Assembly: GCF_025642255.1 (NCBI RefSeq)
Contig: NZ_CP106759.1
Location: forward strand, 1,143,501 to 1,207,500
Source of the DNA: Stenotrophomonas maltophilia
GTDB lineage: Bacteria > Pseudomonadota > Gammaproteobacteria > Xanthomonadales > Xanthomonadaceae
DNA length: 64,000 nucleotides
Reading direction: 5' to 3'
The notes beneath the pieces are model-generated. The model ran no database searches and was not told the DNA's origin. It worked only from the letters and a program-made list of their open reading frames with translations. The position numbers and the translations under genes are program-made. Shown piece by piece: positions 28,919 to 37,232 of the stretch; within the stretch, counting starts at the first letter, position 1, and the number at the start of each line of letters is the position of its first letter.

Positions 28919-30058
28919 TCAGTCCTGCAGGCCGGGTTGCCCCTGGACCAGCGGCACCCGTGAGCCGTCCAGCAGACCGCGGCTGAGCCGGCCATCCTCG
29001 ATGAACAGCAGCTCGCCGTTCTCGCCGTTCTCGCCGTTCTTGATGCTGCTGTCGATGGCGATCACGCGATCACCATGGAACGTGCTGACATGCGGCATCG
29101 ACGTGTGGCCGACCACGATGCGCTTGAGCCGCAGCGTGTCGAGCACGTCCTGCACGCCCCGTGCATCGAGACGCCCATCGAAGTAGCCGCGGTACCAGAT
29201 GGGGCTGGTCTTGCCGTCGTACAGCGGTGCAGTTGCGGGGTCGGCCTTCACTTCGGCCTTGGGCAATCCCAGCGAGGCCTGGTAGGCGGCGTTCGTGCGT
29301 GCCGGGTGCAGTGCCAGTTCCACCGCTTCGGGCGAGATGCCGCCATGCAGGAACAGGGTGTCGCCGATCTTCAGCAGCACCGGCCGCGTCCGCAGCCATT
29401 GCCCGATCACCGAATCAGCGCCGTACAGCTGCGGATAGCTGCGCCCGAGCAGCTGCGCGCTGCGCAGGTACTTCGGATTGACATAGCGCAGGTCGTCGTA
29501 CAGGACCATGGTCTCGTGGTTGCCGAGCACGAAGTGCACCGCACCGCCGGCGGCCGCCGCCTGCTGCTGCAGGCCATACAACAGCCAGAACGCTTCGGTG
29601 ACCTGCGGGCCGCGATCGAACACGTCGCCAGCGACCACCAGGGTGTCCTGGCCGAGGGCCCAGCGGTCCTGCGCATCGATCACATGGTGGGCGCGCAGCA
29701 GTCGTACCAGCAGGTCGTACTGGCCGTGGATGTCGGACAGGGCGACGATGCGCGGTACCGCAGGCAGCTCCGACACCGAAGGCGCGACCGGTGGCAGCAC
29801 GTGCACGCTGTGCGGGTAGCCGCACAGGGGCGCGACATCGGCAGCTCCAGTGGCGGTGCCCAGCGAGCGGGTCTGCACAGCGTCAGCGCAGATCCATTTG
29901 GCCTGCAGCTGATCGCCGTTGCGGAACACGTAGGGGCCATCGGCCTCGACGTGGGCGGCAGGCGCGGCGACTTCGCGGCCCTGCGCGCCTGGCACGCCCC
30001 ACAGCAGGAGCAGGGGCAGAAGCACGGACGCGGATCGGGGCAGGGCACGGCGGAGCAT
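28919..30058 (-). CDS. exported PPP-type metallophosphoesterase
   Basis: A 379-residue protein with a signal peptide (RRALPRSASVLLPLLLLWGV; start ATG 30058, AGGA upstream). The calcineurin-like active site is complete: ALSDIHGQYD, VVAGDVFDRGP, FVLGNHETMV, LHGGIS and VVGHTSMP, in the order of the Shewanella/PPP-type phosphatases. It likely hydrolyses phosphate esters in the periplasm. Near the C-terminus is an Asn-Gly-Glu repeat (NGENGENGE) encoded by three perfect 9-base units (29012-29038), an in-frame tandem repeat. Neighbours give no further clue. Confidence 0.88.
   Translation of the reverse strand: MLRRALPRSASVLLPLLLLWGVPGAQGREVAAPAAHVEADGPYVFRNGDQLQAKWICADAVQTRSLGTATGAADVAPLCGYPHSVHVLPPVAPSVSELPAVPRIVALSDIHGQYDLLVRLLRAHHVIDAQDRWALGQDTLVVAGDVFDRGPQVTEAFWLLYGLQQQAAAAGGAVHFVLGNHETMVLYDDLRYVNPKYLRSAQLLGRSYPQLYGADSVIGQWLRTRPVLLKIGDTLFLHGGISPEAVELALHPARTNAAYQASLGLPKAEVKADPATAPLYDGKTSPIWYRGYFDGRLDARGVQDVLDTLRLKRIVVGHTSMPHVSTFHGDRVIAIDSSIKNGENGENGELLFIEDGRLSRGLLDGSRVPLVQGQPGLQD
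29012..29038. repeat. in-frame 9-bp tandem repeat
   Basis: Three perfect copies of ctcgccgtt inside the phosphoesterase gene encode repeated Asn-Gly-Glu. The length of 9 bases keeps the frame, so copy number could vary without breaking the gene. Confidence 0.8.
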
Positions 30059-30226
30059 GGGCGGAGTCCTAGGCAGCAACGGAAGGGCGGGCCGCAGGGC
30101 CCGCCCGTGATCCTACGCTGGCATTGCTACACGCTGCATGCGCGGGCGGCGCGCAGGCTTTGCCGTGGGAGGCGGATCATCGATCCGGCGCATCGCGCTC
30201 AGGTGGAACGGCACGCGAGGCTCGGG

Positions 30227-30664
30227 CTAGCGGATGTCCACCTTGCGGACCGCGGTCTGTTCCGCCAGCAGCGGCGTACCGGTGTGGTCATGCGGCTGCA
30301 TGTAGGGAAGGGGCGCTCCGCTGGCACGCTCGACAAGCTGCGAGTGCGCCTCACCCGTTGCGAAACGATGGCGTTCGCCCCATTGGCGCAGCGCCACCAG
30401 CACCGGGAAAAGTTCGCGTCCGGCTGGCGTCAGCACGTACTGCTGGTAGGCGCTGCCATCGCTGGCAGGTTGCTGCAGCAGCAGCCCGGCCTCGACCAGA
30501 CGCCGCAGGCGGTCGCTGAGGATGTTGCGCGCTGCGCCGAGGCTGCGCTGGAAGTCACTGAAGCGGGTAACGCCATCAAAGGCATCGCGGATGATCAGCA
30601 GGGCCCAGCGATCACCGAGCAGATCGGCGCTGCGGGCAACGGGGCAGGGGCTGTCGGCATGCAT
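30227..30664 (-). CDS. HxlR-family transcriptional regulator
   Basis: A 145-residue winged-helix regulator starting at ATG 30664 (MHADSPCPVARSADLLGDRW); an in-frame TTG six bases upstream is the alternative. The HxlR block with Cys (PCPVARSADLLGDRWALLII) and the motif RFSDFQRSLGAARNILSDRL are typical; C8 could serve as a redox or aldehyde sensor, as in HxlR/YodB-type members. It is divergent from an MFS exporter gene, and a 12-bp perfect inverted repeat lies between them, so it probably represses that exporter. Confidence 0.9.
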   Translation of the reverse strand: MHADSPCPVARSADLLGDRWALLIIRDAFDGVTRFSDFQRSLGAARNILSDRLRRLVEAGLLLQQPASDGSAYQQYVLTPAGRELFPVLVALRQWGERHRFATGEAHSQLVERASGAPLPYMQPHDHTGTPLLAEQTAVRKVDIR

Positions 30665-30681
30665 GGGCAAGGCTCGTGACG

Positions 30682-30743
30682 ATGTGGTTGCATTTTAAAA
30701 CCAATGTCGATAGGGTGCATCCAGTTTCAATATGCAACCACAT
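30682..30743. promoter_or_regulatory. 12-bp inverted repeat in the HxlR/MFS intergenic region
   Basis: The arms atgtggttgcat (30682-30693) and atgcaaccacat (30732-30743) are perfect reverse complements separated by 38 bases. They lie 17 bases from the HxlR start and 2 bases from the MFS start, flanking an AT-rich segment that probably holds both promoters. The arrangement suits two regulator sites that allow looping or co-repression. Binding of the HxlR protein is inferred. Confidence 0.6.
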
Positions 30744-30745
30744 TC

Positions 30746-31954
30746 ATGCCCGTTTCCGTCCTTCCGCGCGCCCTGTTGGGCCTGCTGGCCATCGCGGCGG
30801 GTGCCAGTGTGGCCAATGTCTATTACGCACAGCCGCTGCTGGAGCGCTTGGCGCAGGCCTTCGCCATGGAGCGCGCGACGGCCGGCGCTGTGGTTGCCGC
30901 CACCCAGGCCGGCAGCGTGCTGGCCCTGCTCGGCCTGCTGCCGCTGGCCGACCGCGGCGATCGTCGCCGCCTGCTGCGCGTGCAGCTGCTGGCACTGGTG
31001 ATGGTGCTGCTGGGACTGGCGGCAGCACGCAGTACCGCCTGGCTGCTGGGGGGCATGCTGCTGGCGGGCCTGCTCGGGACGGCGCTCACCCAGGGACTCA
31101 TCGCCTATGCAGCCACGCTGGCACCGTCGGGGCAGCGGGGGCGCGTGGTTGGCATGGTGCAGGGCGGGGTGTTCATCGGCCTGCTGGCTGCGCGTGTGGT
31201 ATCCGGCGCGGTGGCGGCCCTGGCCGGCTGGCGCGCGGTGTACCTGCTGTCAGCAGTGATGATGGCGGCGTTGGCGATGCTGCTGTGGCGACGCCTGCCT
31301 GCCGTGCCGGTTCCCTCGCAGCCGCCGGCCTGGCGCGCCCTGCTCGGCTCGATGATGACGATGCTGCGCAGTGATCGCACGCTGCGCGAGCGTGGCCCTC
31401 TGGCGCTGCTGCTGTTCGCCGGCCTCAACGTGTTCTGGGCGGCCGTACCGCTGCCCCTGTCGGCATCACCGATGAACTGGTCGACCGCGGCCATCGGCGC
31501 GCTCGGTCTGGCCGGCATGGTCGGTGCGCTGCTGGCTGCACGGGTGGGGCACTGGATGGATCGGGGTTTCTGCCTGCGGGTGAGCCTGGGGGCGCTGCTG
31601 CTGATGCTGCTTGCGTGGTGGCCCCTGCTGGGTCTGCCGCACGCCCTGGCATGGCTGCTGCTGGGCGTGGTGGTGCTCGATCTGGGAGGACAGGCACTGC
31701 ATGTGTCCAACCAGGCGTTGCTGCTGCGCGCGCCTGCCGAACAGCACGGTCGCCTGGTGGCGCTGTACATGTTGTTCTACGCGGTCGGCAGCGGCGTCGG
31801 TGCTGCGGCCGGTACGTGGATGCAGGCGCACCACGGCTGGACCAGGGTCTGTGCACTCGGTGCAGGCATCGCGGTGACAGCGCTGGCATGGTGGGCGCTG
31901 TATGCCGCTGCACCGGCAGCGCGTCACCCCGGCGGCCACCGGCCTCCTGCGTAG
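30746..31954 (+). CDS. MFS transporter (DHA1-type efflux)
   Basis: A 402-residue, twelve-helix major facilitator. ATG 30746 (MPVSVLPRALLGLLAIAAGA) is preferred over an upstream start because the 12-bp operator arm ends directly before it. Segments include the SVANVYYAQPLLERLA first helix, the A-like motif between helices 2 and 3 (GLLPLADRGDRRRLL) and the PSGQRGRVVGMVQGGVFIG motif region. This pattern, with ANVYYAQPLL, is common in drug efflux MFS proteins next to HxlR or LysR regulators. The C-terminus is proline- and His-rich but unremarkable. Substrate unknown. Confidence 0.88.
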   Translation: MPVSVLPRALLGLLAIAAGASVANVYYAQPLLERLAQAFAMERATAGAVVAATQAGSVLALLGLLPLADRGDRRRLLRVQLLALVMVLLGLAAARSTAWLLGGMLLAGLLGTALTQGLIAYAATLAPSGQRGRVVGMVQGGVFIGLLAARVVSGAVAALAGWRAVYLLSAVMMAALAMLLWRRLPAVPVPSQPPAWRALLGSMMTMLRSDRTLRERGPLALLLFAGLNVFWAAVPLPLSASPMNWSTAAIGALGLAGMVGALLAARVGHWMDRGFCLRVSLGALLLMLLAWWPLLGLPHALAWLLLGVVVLDLGGQALHVSNQALLLRAPAEQHGRLVALYMLFYAVGSGVGAAAGTWMQAHHGWTRVCALGAGIAVTALAWWALYAAAPAARHPGGHRPPA

Positions 31955-32033
31955 TACCCATCAGCAGGGGTACGCCGAATGAGCGTACTTGGCCCCATGC
32001 ACATTTGCGAAGCGCTTGCACTGCGTTGACGCA

Positions 32034-32052
32034 TTTGAGAATCAATCGCATT
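32034..32052 (+). promoter_or_regulatory. Fur box upstream of the FepA-like gene
   Basis: The 19-mer tttgagaatcaatcgcatt matches the Fur consensus in its core (gagaatcaatcgcatt compared with GATAATGATAATCATTATC). It lies about 120 bases before the receptor start, in an AT-rich dip. Iron repression by Fur is the expected control of such receptors. Confidence 0.6.
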
Positions 32053-32172
32053 GATGGGAGAATGCGCGCATGGATCGGCCTGCGGAAGATGTGCGGCGCC
32101 GCTCCCACTCCCCCCGTCGTCGCCTCAAGCCCTTTGCCAGAGGTCCCGTTGCCCTGCCAGAAGGTGTTGAAG

Positions 32173-34422
32173 ATGTCTGCCGTCCTTGTTCCGCCGCCGC
32201 GCCCGTTGGCGCTTGCCGTTGCTGCCCTGCTTGCGGGCAGTGCCCTGGGTGCCCATGCGCAGACCGACGCGACCGATATCGATACGGTGCACGTCACCGC
32301 CTCGCAGATCGCGCGCCAAGCACTGGGTACATCGACCATCACCGCCGAGGACATCGCGCGCCGTCCTCCTGCCAACGACATCGCCGAGCTGCTGCGGACC
32401 ATGCCCGGTGTCAATCTCACCGGCAACAGTGCGTCTGGCCAGTATGGCAACAACCGCCAGATCGACCTGCGCGGCATGGGGCCGGAGAACACGCTGATCC
32501 TGGTGGACGGCAAACGCGTCGGCGCCCGCGACGCCGTGCGCATGGGCCGCAGCGGTGAGCGCAATACCCGTGGCGACACCAACTGGGTGCCGGCGGAGAT
32601 GATCGAGCGCATCGAAGTGCTGCGCGGTCCGGCAGCGGCGCGTTATGGATCCGGCGCCTCCGGCGGCGTGGTCAACATCATCACCAAGCGCCCGACGGGC
32701 GATCTGACCGGAGCGGTCGATCTGTATGGACTGGTACCCGAGCACAGCGCCGAAGGTGGCAGTGAGCGCGTGGGCCTGCAGCTGAGCGGCCCGATGACCG
32801 ATGCGTTGTCCTTCCGCCTGTATGGCAACCTCAACAGGACCGACGCCGATTCGCTCGAACTCAATCGCGCGTTCGCCACCGCGCCGGGCACCGTACCTCC
32901 CGCAGGCCGCGAGGGCGTCAAGAACCGCGATGTCAACGCGCTGCTGCGCTGGGACATCAACGCCGGCCAGGTGGTGGAATTCGAAGCCGGTACCAGCCGC
33001 CAGGGCAACATCTATGCGGGCGACCGTGCCGTGAGCAACACCGGTACCTCCACGCCGGTCAATCTGGCGGCGCTGGCCGAGAGCGAGGCAGAGACCAACC
33101 GCATGTACCGCACCACCGGGGCGATCACCCATCGTGGCCGCTGGGGTGATGTGACCTCGCGCGTTACTGCTGCGGTGGAAGCGGTCAACAATTCGCGCAT
33201 CAACGAAGGCCTGGCCGGTGGCCCCGAGGGCAGCTTCAACGGCACCGACTGGTCCACCTCCCGCCTGCGCAATTACCAGCTCGACGGCGAGGTCAGTTTC
33301 CCGACCACGATCGGCGCGGCGGAGAATGTCTGGACGCTGGGCTTCGAGCATCTCGACAGCCGCCTGACCGATCCGTATTCGATGAGCCAGTCCGGCAGCA
33401 GTGGCGGTGGCCTGCCGGGCCTGTCGGCCGATCGCGCGCGCGGCAAGTCCGATGCACAGACCACGGCGGTCTTCGTCGAAGACAACATCTACCTGGGCGA
33501 ACGCTGGATCGTGACGCCGGGCCTGCGCTTCGACCATCACAGCCAGTTCGGCAACAATGCCAGCCCCAGCCTCAATGCGCAGTTCCGCATCAATGGCGAC
33601 TGGGTGGTGAAGGGCGGCATCGCGCGCGCGTTCAAGGCTCCCAACCTCTACCAGTCCAATCCGGACTACCTGTACTACACCCGTGGCAACGGCTGTCCCA
33701 ACGCACTGCCGAGCCTGGGCGCGGGCTGCTACCTGCAGGGCAACGCGGAGCTGGACGCCGAGACCAGCCTGAACAAGGAACTGGGCGTGGAATGGGCTCC
33801 GGACAGTGGCTGGCAGGCCTCGTTGACCTACTTCCACAACGACTACAAGGACAAGATCGAGGCCGGGTATACCCAGGTCGGCCTCACCGCCGATACCCGT
33901 GGCCGGATCTTCCGCTGGGAAAATGCACCGAAGGCCATCGTGCAGGGCCTGGAGGGCAACCTGGTGGTGCCGCTGCTGGGCGAGCAGGGCGACCGGCTGA
34001 AGTGGAGCAGCAACTTCACCTACATGGTGGAGAACGAGAACAAGAGCACCGGCCAGCCGCTGTCGGTGATACCGCGCTACACGGTCAACACGATGCTGGA
34101 CTGGCAGGCCACCGAAAAGCTGTCGCTGCTGCTCACCGGCACCTTCTACGGCAGGCAGGAGCCGGCCACCACCAACATCAACAACGATCCTCGCTGCACC
34201 GGAAGCTGCGATCCGTCGGTGGTGCTGCAGGATCGGGGGGCATACAACATCTGGGGCGTGAGCGCGCGCTACAGAGTTACCGGGACGGTCAGCTTCGGTT
34301 TCGGCGTGAACAACCTGGCCGACAAGCGCCTGTTCCGCGAAGCCAACAGCAGCGACGCCGGTGCGGCGACCTACAACGAACCGGGCCGCGCATACTGGGC
34401 CAGCCTGCGTTTCGGCTTCTGA
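32173..34422 (+). CDS. fepA: TonB-dependent siderophore receptor, FepA-like
   Basis: A 749-residue outer-membrane receptor. ATG 32173 opens a signal peptide (VPPPRPLALAVAALLAGSAL, cleavage near AHAQT). A TonB box is seen as DIDTVHVTA. The plug domain (residues about 45-190) has the FepA/CirA pattern: ANDIAELLRTMPGVNLTGNS, QIDLRGMGPENTLILVDG, and the long VPAEMIERIEVLRGPAAARY. The 22-strand barrel ends in the terminal strand YNEPGRAYWASLRFGF, with Phe last. The plug pattern with GNSASGQYGNNRQIDLRGMG is that of catecholate (enterobactin) receptors. Fur box upstream. The gene symbol is by similarity to FepA-type receptors and not proven. Confidence 0.9.
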   Translation: MSAVLVPPPRPLALAVAALLAGSALGAHAQTDATDIDTVHVTASQIARQALGTSTITAEDIARRPPANDIAELLRTMPGVNLTGNSASGQYGNNRQIDLRGMGPENTLILVDGKRVGARDAVRMGRSGERNTRGDTNWVPAEMIERIEVLRGPAAARYGSGASGGVVNIITKRPTGDLTGAVDLYGLVPEHSAEGGSERVGLQLSGPMTDALSFRLYGNLNRTDADSLELNRAFATAPGTVPPAGREGVKNRDVNALLRWDINAGQVVEFEAGTSRQGNIYAGDRAVSNTGTSTPVNLAALAESEAETNRMYRTTGAITHRGRWGDVTSRVTAAVEAVNNSRINEGLAGGPEGSFNGTDWSTSRLRNYQLDGEVSFPTTIGAAENVWTLGFEHLDSRLTDPYSMSQSGSSGGGLPGLSADRARGKSDAQTTAVFVEDNIYLGERWIVTPGLRFDHHSQFGNNASPSLNAQFRINGDWVVKGGIARAFKAPNLYQSNPDYLYYTRGNGCPNALPSLGAGCYLQGNAELDAETSLNKELGVEWAPDSGWQASLTYFHNDYKDKIEAGYTQVGLTADTRGRIFRWENAPKAIVQGLEGNLVVPLLGEQGDRLKWSSNFTYMVENENKSTGQPLSVIPRYTVNTMLDWQATEKLSLLLTGTFYGRQEPATTNINNDPRCTGSCDPSVVLQDRGAYNIWGVSARYRVTGTVSFGFGVNNLADKRLFREANSSDAGAATYNEPGRAYWASLRFGF

Positions 34423-34463
34423 GCGCGCGCGGTGCCTGACAGGCATGGCCCGGTGCAATCGGC

Positions 34464-34486
34464 GAGCGCCGGGCCACGCCCGGCGC
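34464..34486. repeat. single REP element
   Basis: A single copy, gagcgccgggccacgcccgg plus cgc, of the same family as at 1.6, 43.6 and 62 kb. It lies between the receptor gene and czcD and might also act in RNA 3' end formation of the receptor transcript. Confidence 0.7.
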
Positions 34487-34579
34487 GACCGGCGCCGCAC
34501 AGCTGCAATGTTATAAACATCGTAATAGTCTCCCCCGCAGCCACGCCGTAGCCTGACCGCATCGCACAGGAGCTGTTGC

Positions 34580-35560
34580 ATGGGCCACGACCACGATCAC
34601 CTGCCGTCCCAGATCCGCCACGAGAAGCCGTTGTGGTGGGCGTTGGGGCTGACTTCCACCTTCCTTGTCGTCGAAGTCGTCGGCGCGTTCTGGACCAACA
34701 GCCTGGCGCTGCTGTCCGATGCGGCCCACATGGCCACCGACGCGCTGGCACTGATGATCGCGCTGGTCGCGGTGCGCTTGAGCCGGCGCCCGCCGGACGC
34801 GCGCCGCACCTATGGCTATGCGCGGCTGGAAGCCCTTGGCGCGATGATCAACGGCGCGATGCTGTTCGTGGTGGCCGGCTACATCCTGTGGGAAGCGGTC
34901 GGCCGCTTCCGCGAACCGCAGGAGATTGCCTCCACCGGCATGCTGGTGATCGCCGCCGCCGGCCTGGTCATCAATCTGATCTCGATGCGCCTGCTGCAGG
35001 CCGGCAGCGGTGAAAGCCTCAACGTCAAGGGTGCCTACCTGGAAGTGTGGGCCGACATGCTCGGCTCGGTGGCGGTGATCGTCGGCGCGCTGCTGATCCG
35101 TTGGACCGGCTGGCAGCCGATCGACCCGATCCTGGCGGTGCTGATCGGCCTGTGGGTGCTGCCACGCACCTATGTGCTGATGCGCGAGGCGATCAACGTG
35201 CTGCTGGAAGGCGTGCCCAAGGGCATGGATGTGGCGAAGGTCCGCGACAGCCTGTCCGGTCATGCCGCGGTGCTGGACGTGCATGACCTGCATGTGTGGG
35301 CACTGGCCTCGAGCACGCCGGCGCTGACCGCGCATGTCGTGATGCGCGACGGTACCGACGCCGACGTGCTGCGCCGTGAGCTGGGAGGTCGCCTGCACGA
35401 TGACTTCGGCATCGAGCATGTGACCCTGCAGATTGAAGCGGATCACTGCGGAGAGGCATGCGGAGATCCCGCGCCGCCCAGTGCGGCCGCACCGGATGCG
35501 CGGCACGATCACGACCACGGCGAGGACGCGCAGGGCCATCGCGGCCACGTGCACCACTGA
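34580..35560 (+). CDS. czcD: cation diffusion facilitator, CzcD/ZitB type
   Basis: A 326-residue inner-membrane exporter of Zn2+ (also Co2+ and Cd2+ in homologues) working as a proton antiporter. Six membrane segments lie between residues about 18 and 200. The metal site is seen as S-D47-A-A-H50-M-A-T-D54 in the second helix and E155-V-W-A-D159 in the fifth, the CzcD-type version with Glu where others have His. The cytoplasmic CDF domain follows (HDLHVWALASSTPALTAHVV). Both ends are His-rich: MGHDHDH at the start and DARHDHDHGEDAQGHRGH near the end. AGGAGCTG precedes ATG 34580. Confidence 0.93.
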   Translation: MGHDHDHLPSQIRHEKPLWWALGLTSTFLVVEVVGAFWTNSLALLSDAAHMATDALALMIALVAVRLSRRPPDARRTYGYARLEALGAMINGAMLFVVAGYILWEAVGRFREPQEIASTGMLVIAAAGLVINLISMRLLQAGSGESLNVKGAYLEVWADMLGSVAVIVGALLIRWTGWQPIDPILAVLIGLWVLPRTYVLMREAINVLLEGVPKGMDVAKVRDSLSGHAAVLDVHDLHVWALASSTPALTAHVVMRDGTDADVLRRELGGRLHDDFGIEHVTLQIEADHCGEACGDPAPPSAAAPDARHDHDHGEDAQGHRGHVHH

Positions 35561-35567
35561 TCTGCCG

Positions 35568-36242
35568 CTACGCGTCCCGTCGCGACGCCAGCCGATCCGC
35601 CAGGCGGGTCGGCTCCGGCAGGCGATAGCCACGCAGCGTGCGCTGCACCCACTGCAGTGCGGTATCGGCGCTGATGCGGTGCCCGCCAGCGACGAACAGC
35701 GGCCTGCAGCGGACCTTGCTGCGCAGCACCCAGCCGAGCTGTTCATCGCCATCGAGCAGGGGCGTATGCGCGCCAGCCTCGTCTGCGGGCTCGACGAAGC
35801 GACCGACCAGTTTCGACTTGGCCACGCCGATGCTCGGCAGATCGGTGACGACGCCCAGGTGCGCCGCCACGCCCAGCCGTCGCGGATGGCTGATGCCGTG
35901 CCCATCGACGAAGACCAGGTCCGGCGAACGCGGCAGCAGGGCCAGTGCAGCGAGCAGGGCGGGCAGCTCGCGGAAGCTGAGCAGGCCAGGGATGTAAGGC
36001 ATCACCGTGGGAATGCGGGCGATCTCCCGGGCCACCGGTTGCAGGGTGGCGGCATCCAGCAGCACGGCTGCGGCGCGGGTGGTGCGGCCGTCGTCCTCGA
36101 AGCCGACGTCCAGCCCGGCCAGCCAGCGTACGGTACCCGGCAGCCGGTCGCTGCGCTCCACCCGCGCCGCAAGTCGCAGCTGTTGCTCGCGTGCGGCGGC
36201 GACGCTGCCCTGCCAGCGCCCGGGATCGATCACGGTATTCAT
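35568..36242 (-). CDS. nfi: endonuclease V
   Basis: A 224-residue deoxyinosine 3'-endonuclease that starts repair of deaminated adenine by cutting the second phosphodiester 3' to the lesion. The active-site acids align with E. coli EndoV: D45 (AGLDVGF), E92 (SFREL) and D113 (FVDGHG). The [16 protein letters not shown] wedge region, the [14 protein letters not shown] block and the C-terminal VAGGHRIS are all present. Length is as usual. It is convergent with czcD, 7 bases apart, and divergent from gpmA across 93 bases. Confidence 0.95.
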   Translation of the reverse strand: MNTVIDPGRWQGSVAAAREQQLRLAARVERSDRLPGTVRWLAGLDVGFEDDGRTTRAAAVLLDAATLQPVAREIARIPTVMPYIPGLLSFRELPALLAALALLPRSPDLVFVDGHGISHPRRLGVAAHLGVVTDLPSIGVAKSKLVGRFVEPADEAGAHTPLLDGDEQLGWVLRSKVRCRPLFVAGGHRISADTALQWVQRTLRGYRLPEPTRLADRLASRRDA

Positions 36243-36335
36243 CGATCACAGCATCGCATGGGCCGCGCCACGGCACGGTGAGCGGCCCCGGGGCTACAAT
36301 GGCGGCCTGCCTTTCCTCGCGTTGGAGATCCTGCA

Positions 36336-37085
36336 GTGACCCGTAAACTCGTACTGTTGCGCCATGGCCAGAGCCAGTGGAACCTGGACAACCGCTTCAC
36401 CGGCTGGGTCGATGTCGACCTGACGGAGCAGGGGCGCCGGGAAGCGGCCGCCGCTGGCCGCCTGATGCGCGAGGAAGGCTTGCAGTTCGACGTCGCCCAC
36501 ACCTCGGTGTTGAAGCGCGCCATCCACACCCTGCAGGGCGCCCTGGCCGAGCTGGAGCAGGACTGGCTGCCGGTGAACAAATCCTGGCGTCTCAACGAGC
36601 GCCATTACGGCGGCCTGCAGGGCCTGGACAAGGCCGAGACCGCTGCAAAGCACGGCGAGGAGCAGGTCAAGGTGTGGCGTCGCTCCTATGACATCCCGCC
36701 GCCGCCGATGGATCTGGAAGACCCGGGCCATCCGATCCACGACCGTCGCTACGCCGGGCTGGACCGCAACGCGCTGCCGGGTACCGAATCGCTGGCCACC
36801 ACCCTCGACCGCGTGCTGCCGTACTGGCACGACGCCATCGCGCCGCAGCTGAAGGACGGCAAGACGGTGCTGGTGACCGCCCACGGCAACTCGCTGCGCG
36901 CGCTGTACAAGTACCTCAACAATGTTTCGCGCGAGGAAATCCTCGAGCTGAACATTCCGACCGGCATTCCGCTGCTGTTCGAACTGAACGATGACCTGAC
37001 CGTGCAGTCGTTCCGCTACCTGGGCGACCCGGAAGCGGCGCGCAAGGCCGCTGAGGCCGTGGCCAACCAGGGCAAGGCCAGGTAA
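36336..37085 (+). CDS. gpmA: 2,3-bisphosphoglycerate-dependent phosphoglycerate mutase
   Basis: A 249-residue cytoplasmic glycolytic enzyme interconverting 3- and 2-phosphoglycerate. The phosphohistidine is H10 in [10 protein letters not shown]; the second histidine is H183 ([10 protein letters not shown]), with the acid catalyst E88 in [10 protein letters not shown]. Start is GTG 36336, with TTGGAGATC upstream. Length and motif order are those of the dPGM family. A strong terminator follows at 37093. Confidence 0.97.
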   Translation: MTRKLVLLRHGQSQWNLDNRFTGWVDVDLTEQGRREAAAAGRLMREEGLQFDVAHTSVLKRAIHTLQGALAELEQDWLPVNKSWRLNERHYGGLQGLDKAETAAKHGEEQVKVWRRSYDIPPPPMDLEDPGHPIHDRRYAGLDRNALPGTESLATTLDRVLPYWHDAIAPQLKDGKTVLVTAHGNSLRALYKYLNNVSREEILELNIPTGIPLLFELNDDLTVQSFRYLGDPEAARKAAEAVANQGKAR

Positions 37086-37092
37086 CCATCGG

Positions 37093-37122
37093 AAGGCCGG
37101 CGCACGCCGGCCTTCGCTTTTT
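37093..37122 (+). terminator. rho-independent terminator after gpmA
   Basis: A perfect 10-bp stem, aaggccggcg / cgccggcctt, with a 2-base loop (ca), followed by cgctttttg. It lies 8 bases after the gpmA stop. Confidence 0.88.
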
Positions 37123-37232
37123 GTGGCGCAGAGCAGGGCTCGGCGCCACATGACGAGCGCTCTGTGACCTTTGGCCGGTCCCTGCCGCGGGCGTCCCCGT
37201 CTACCCTGTGGAATTACCCGCAGGAGAGCCTC

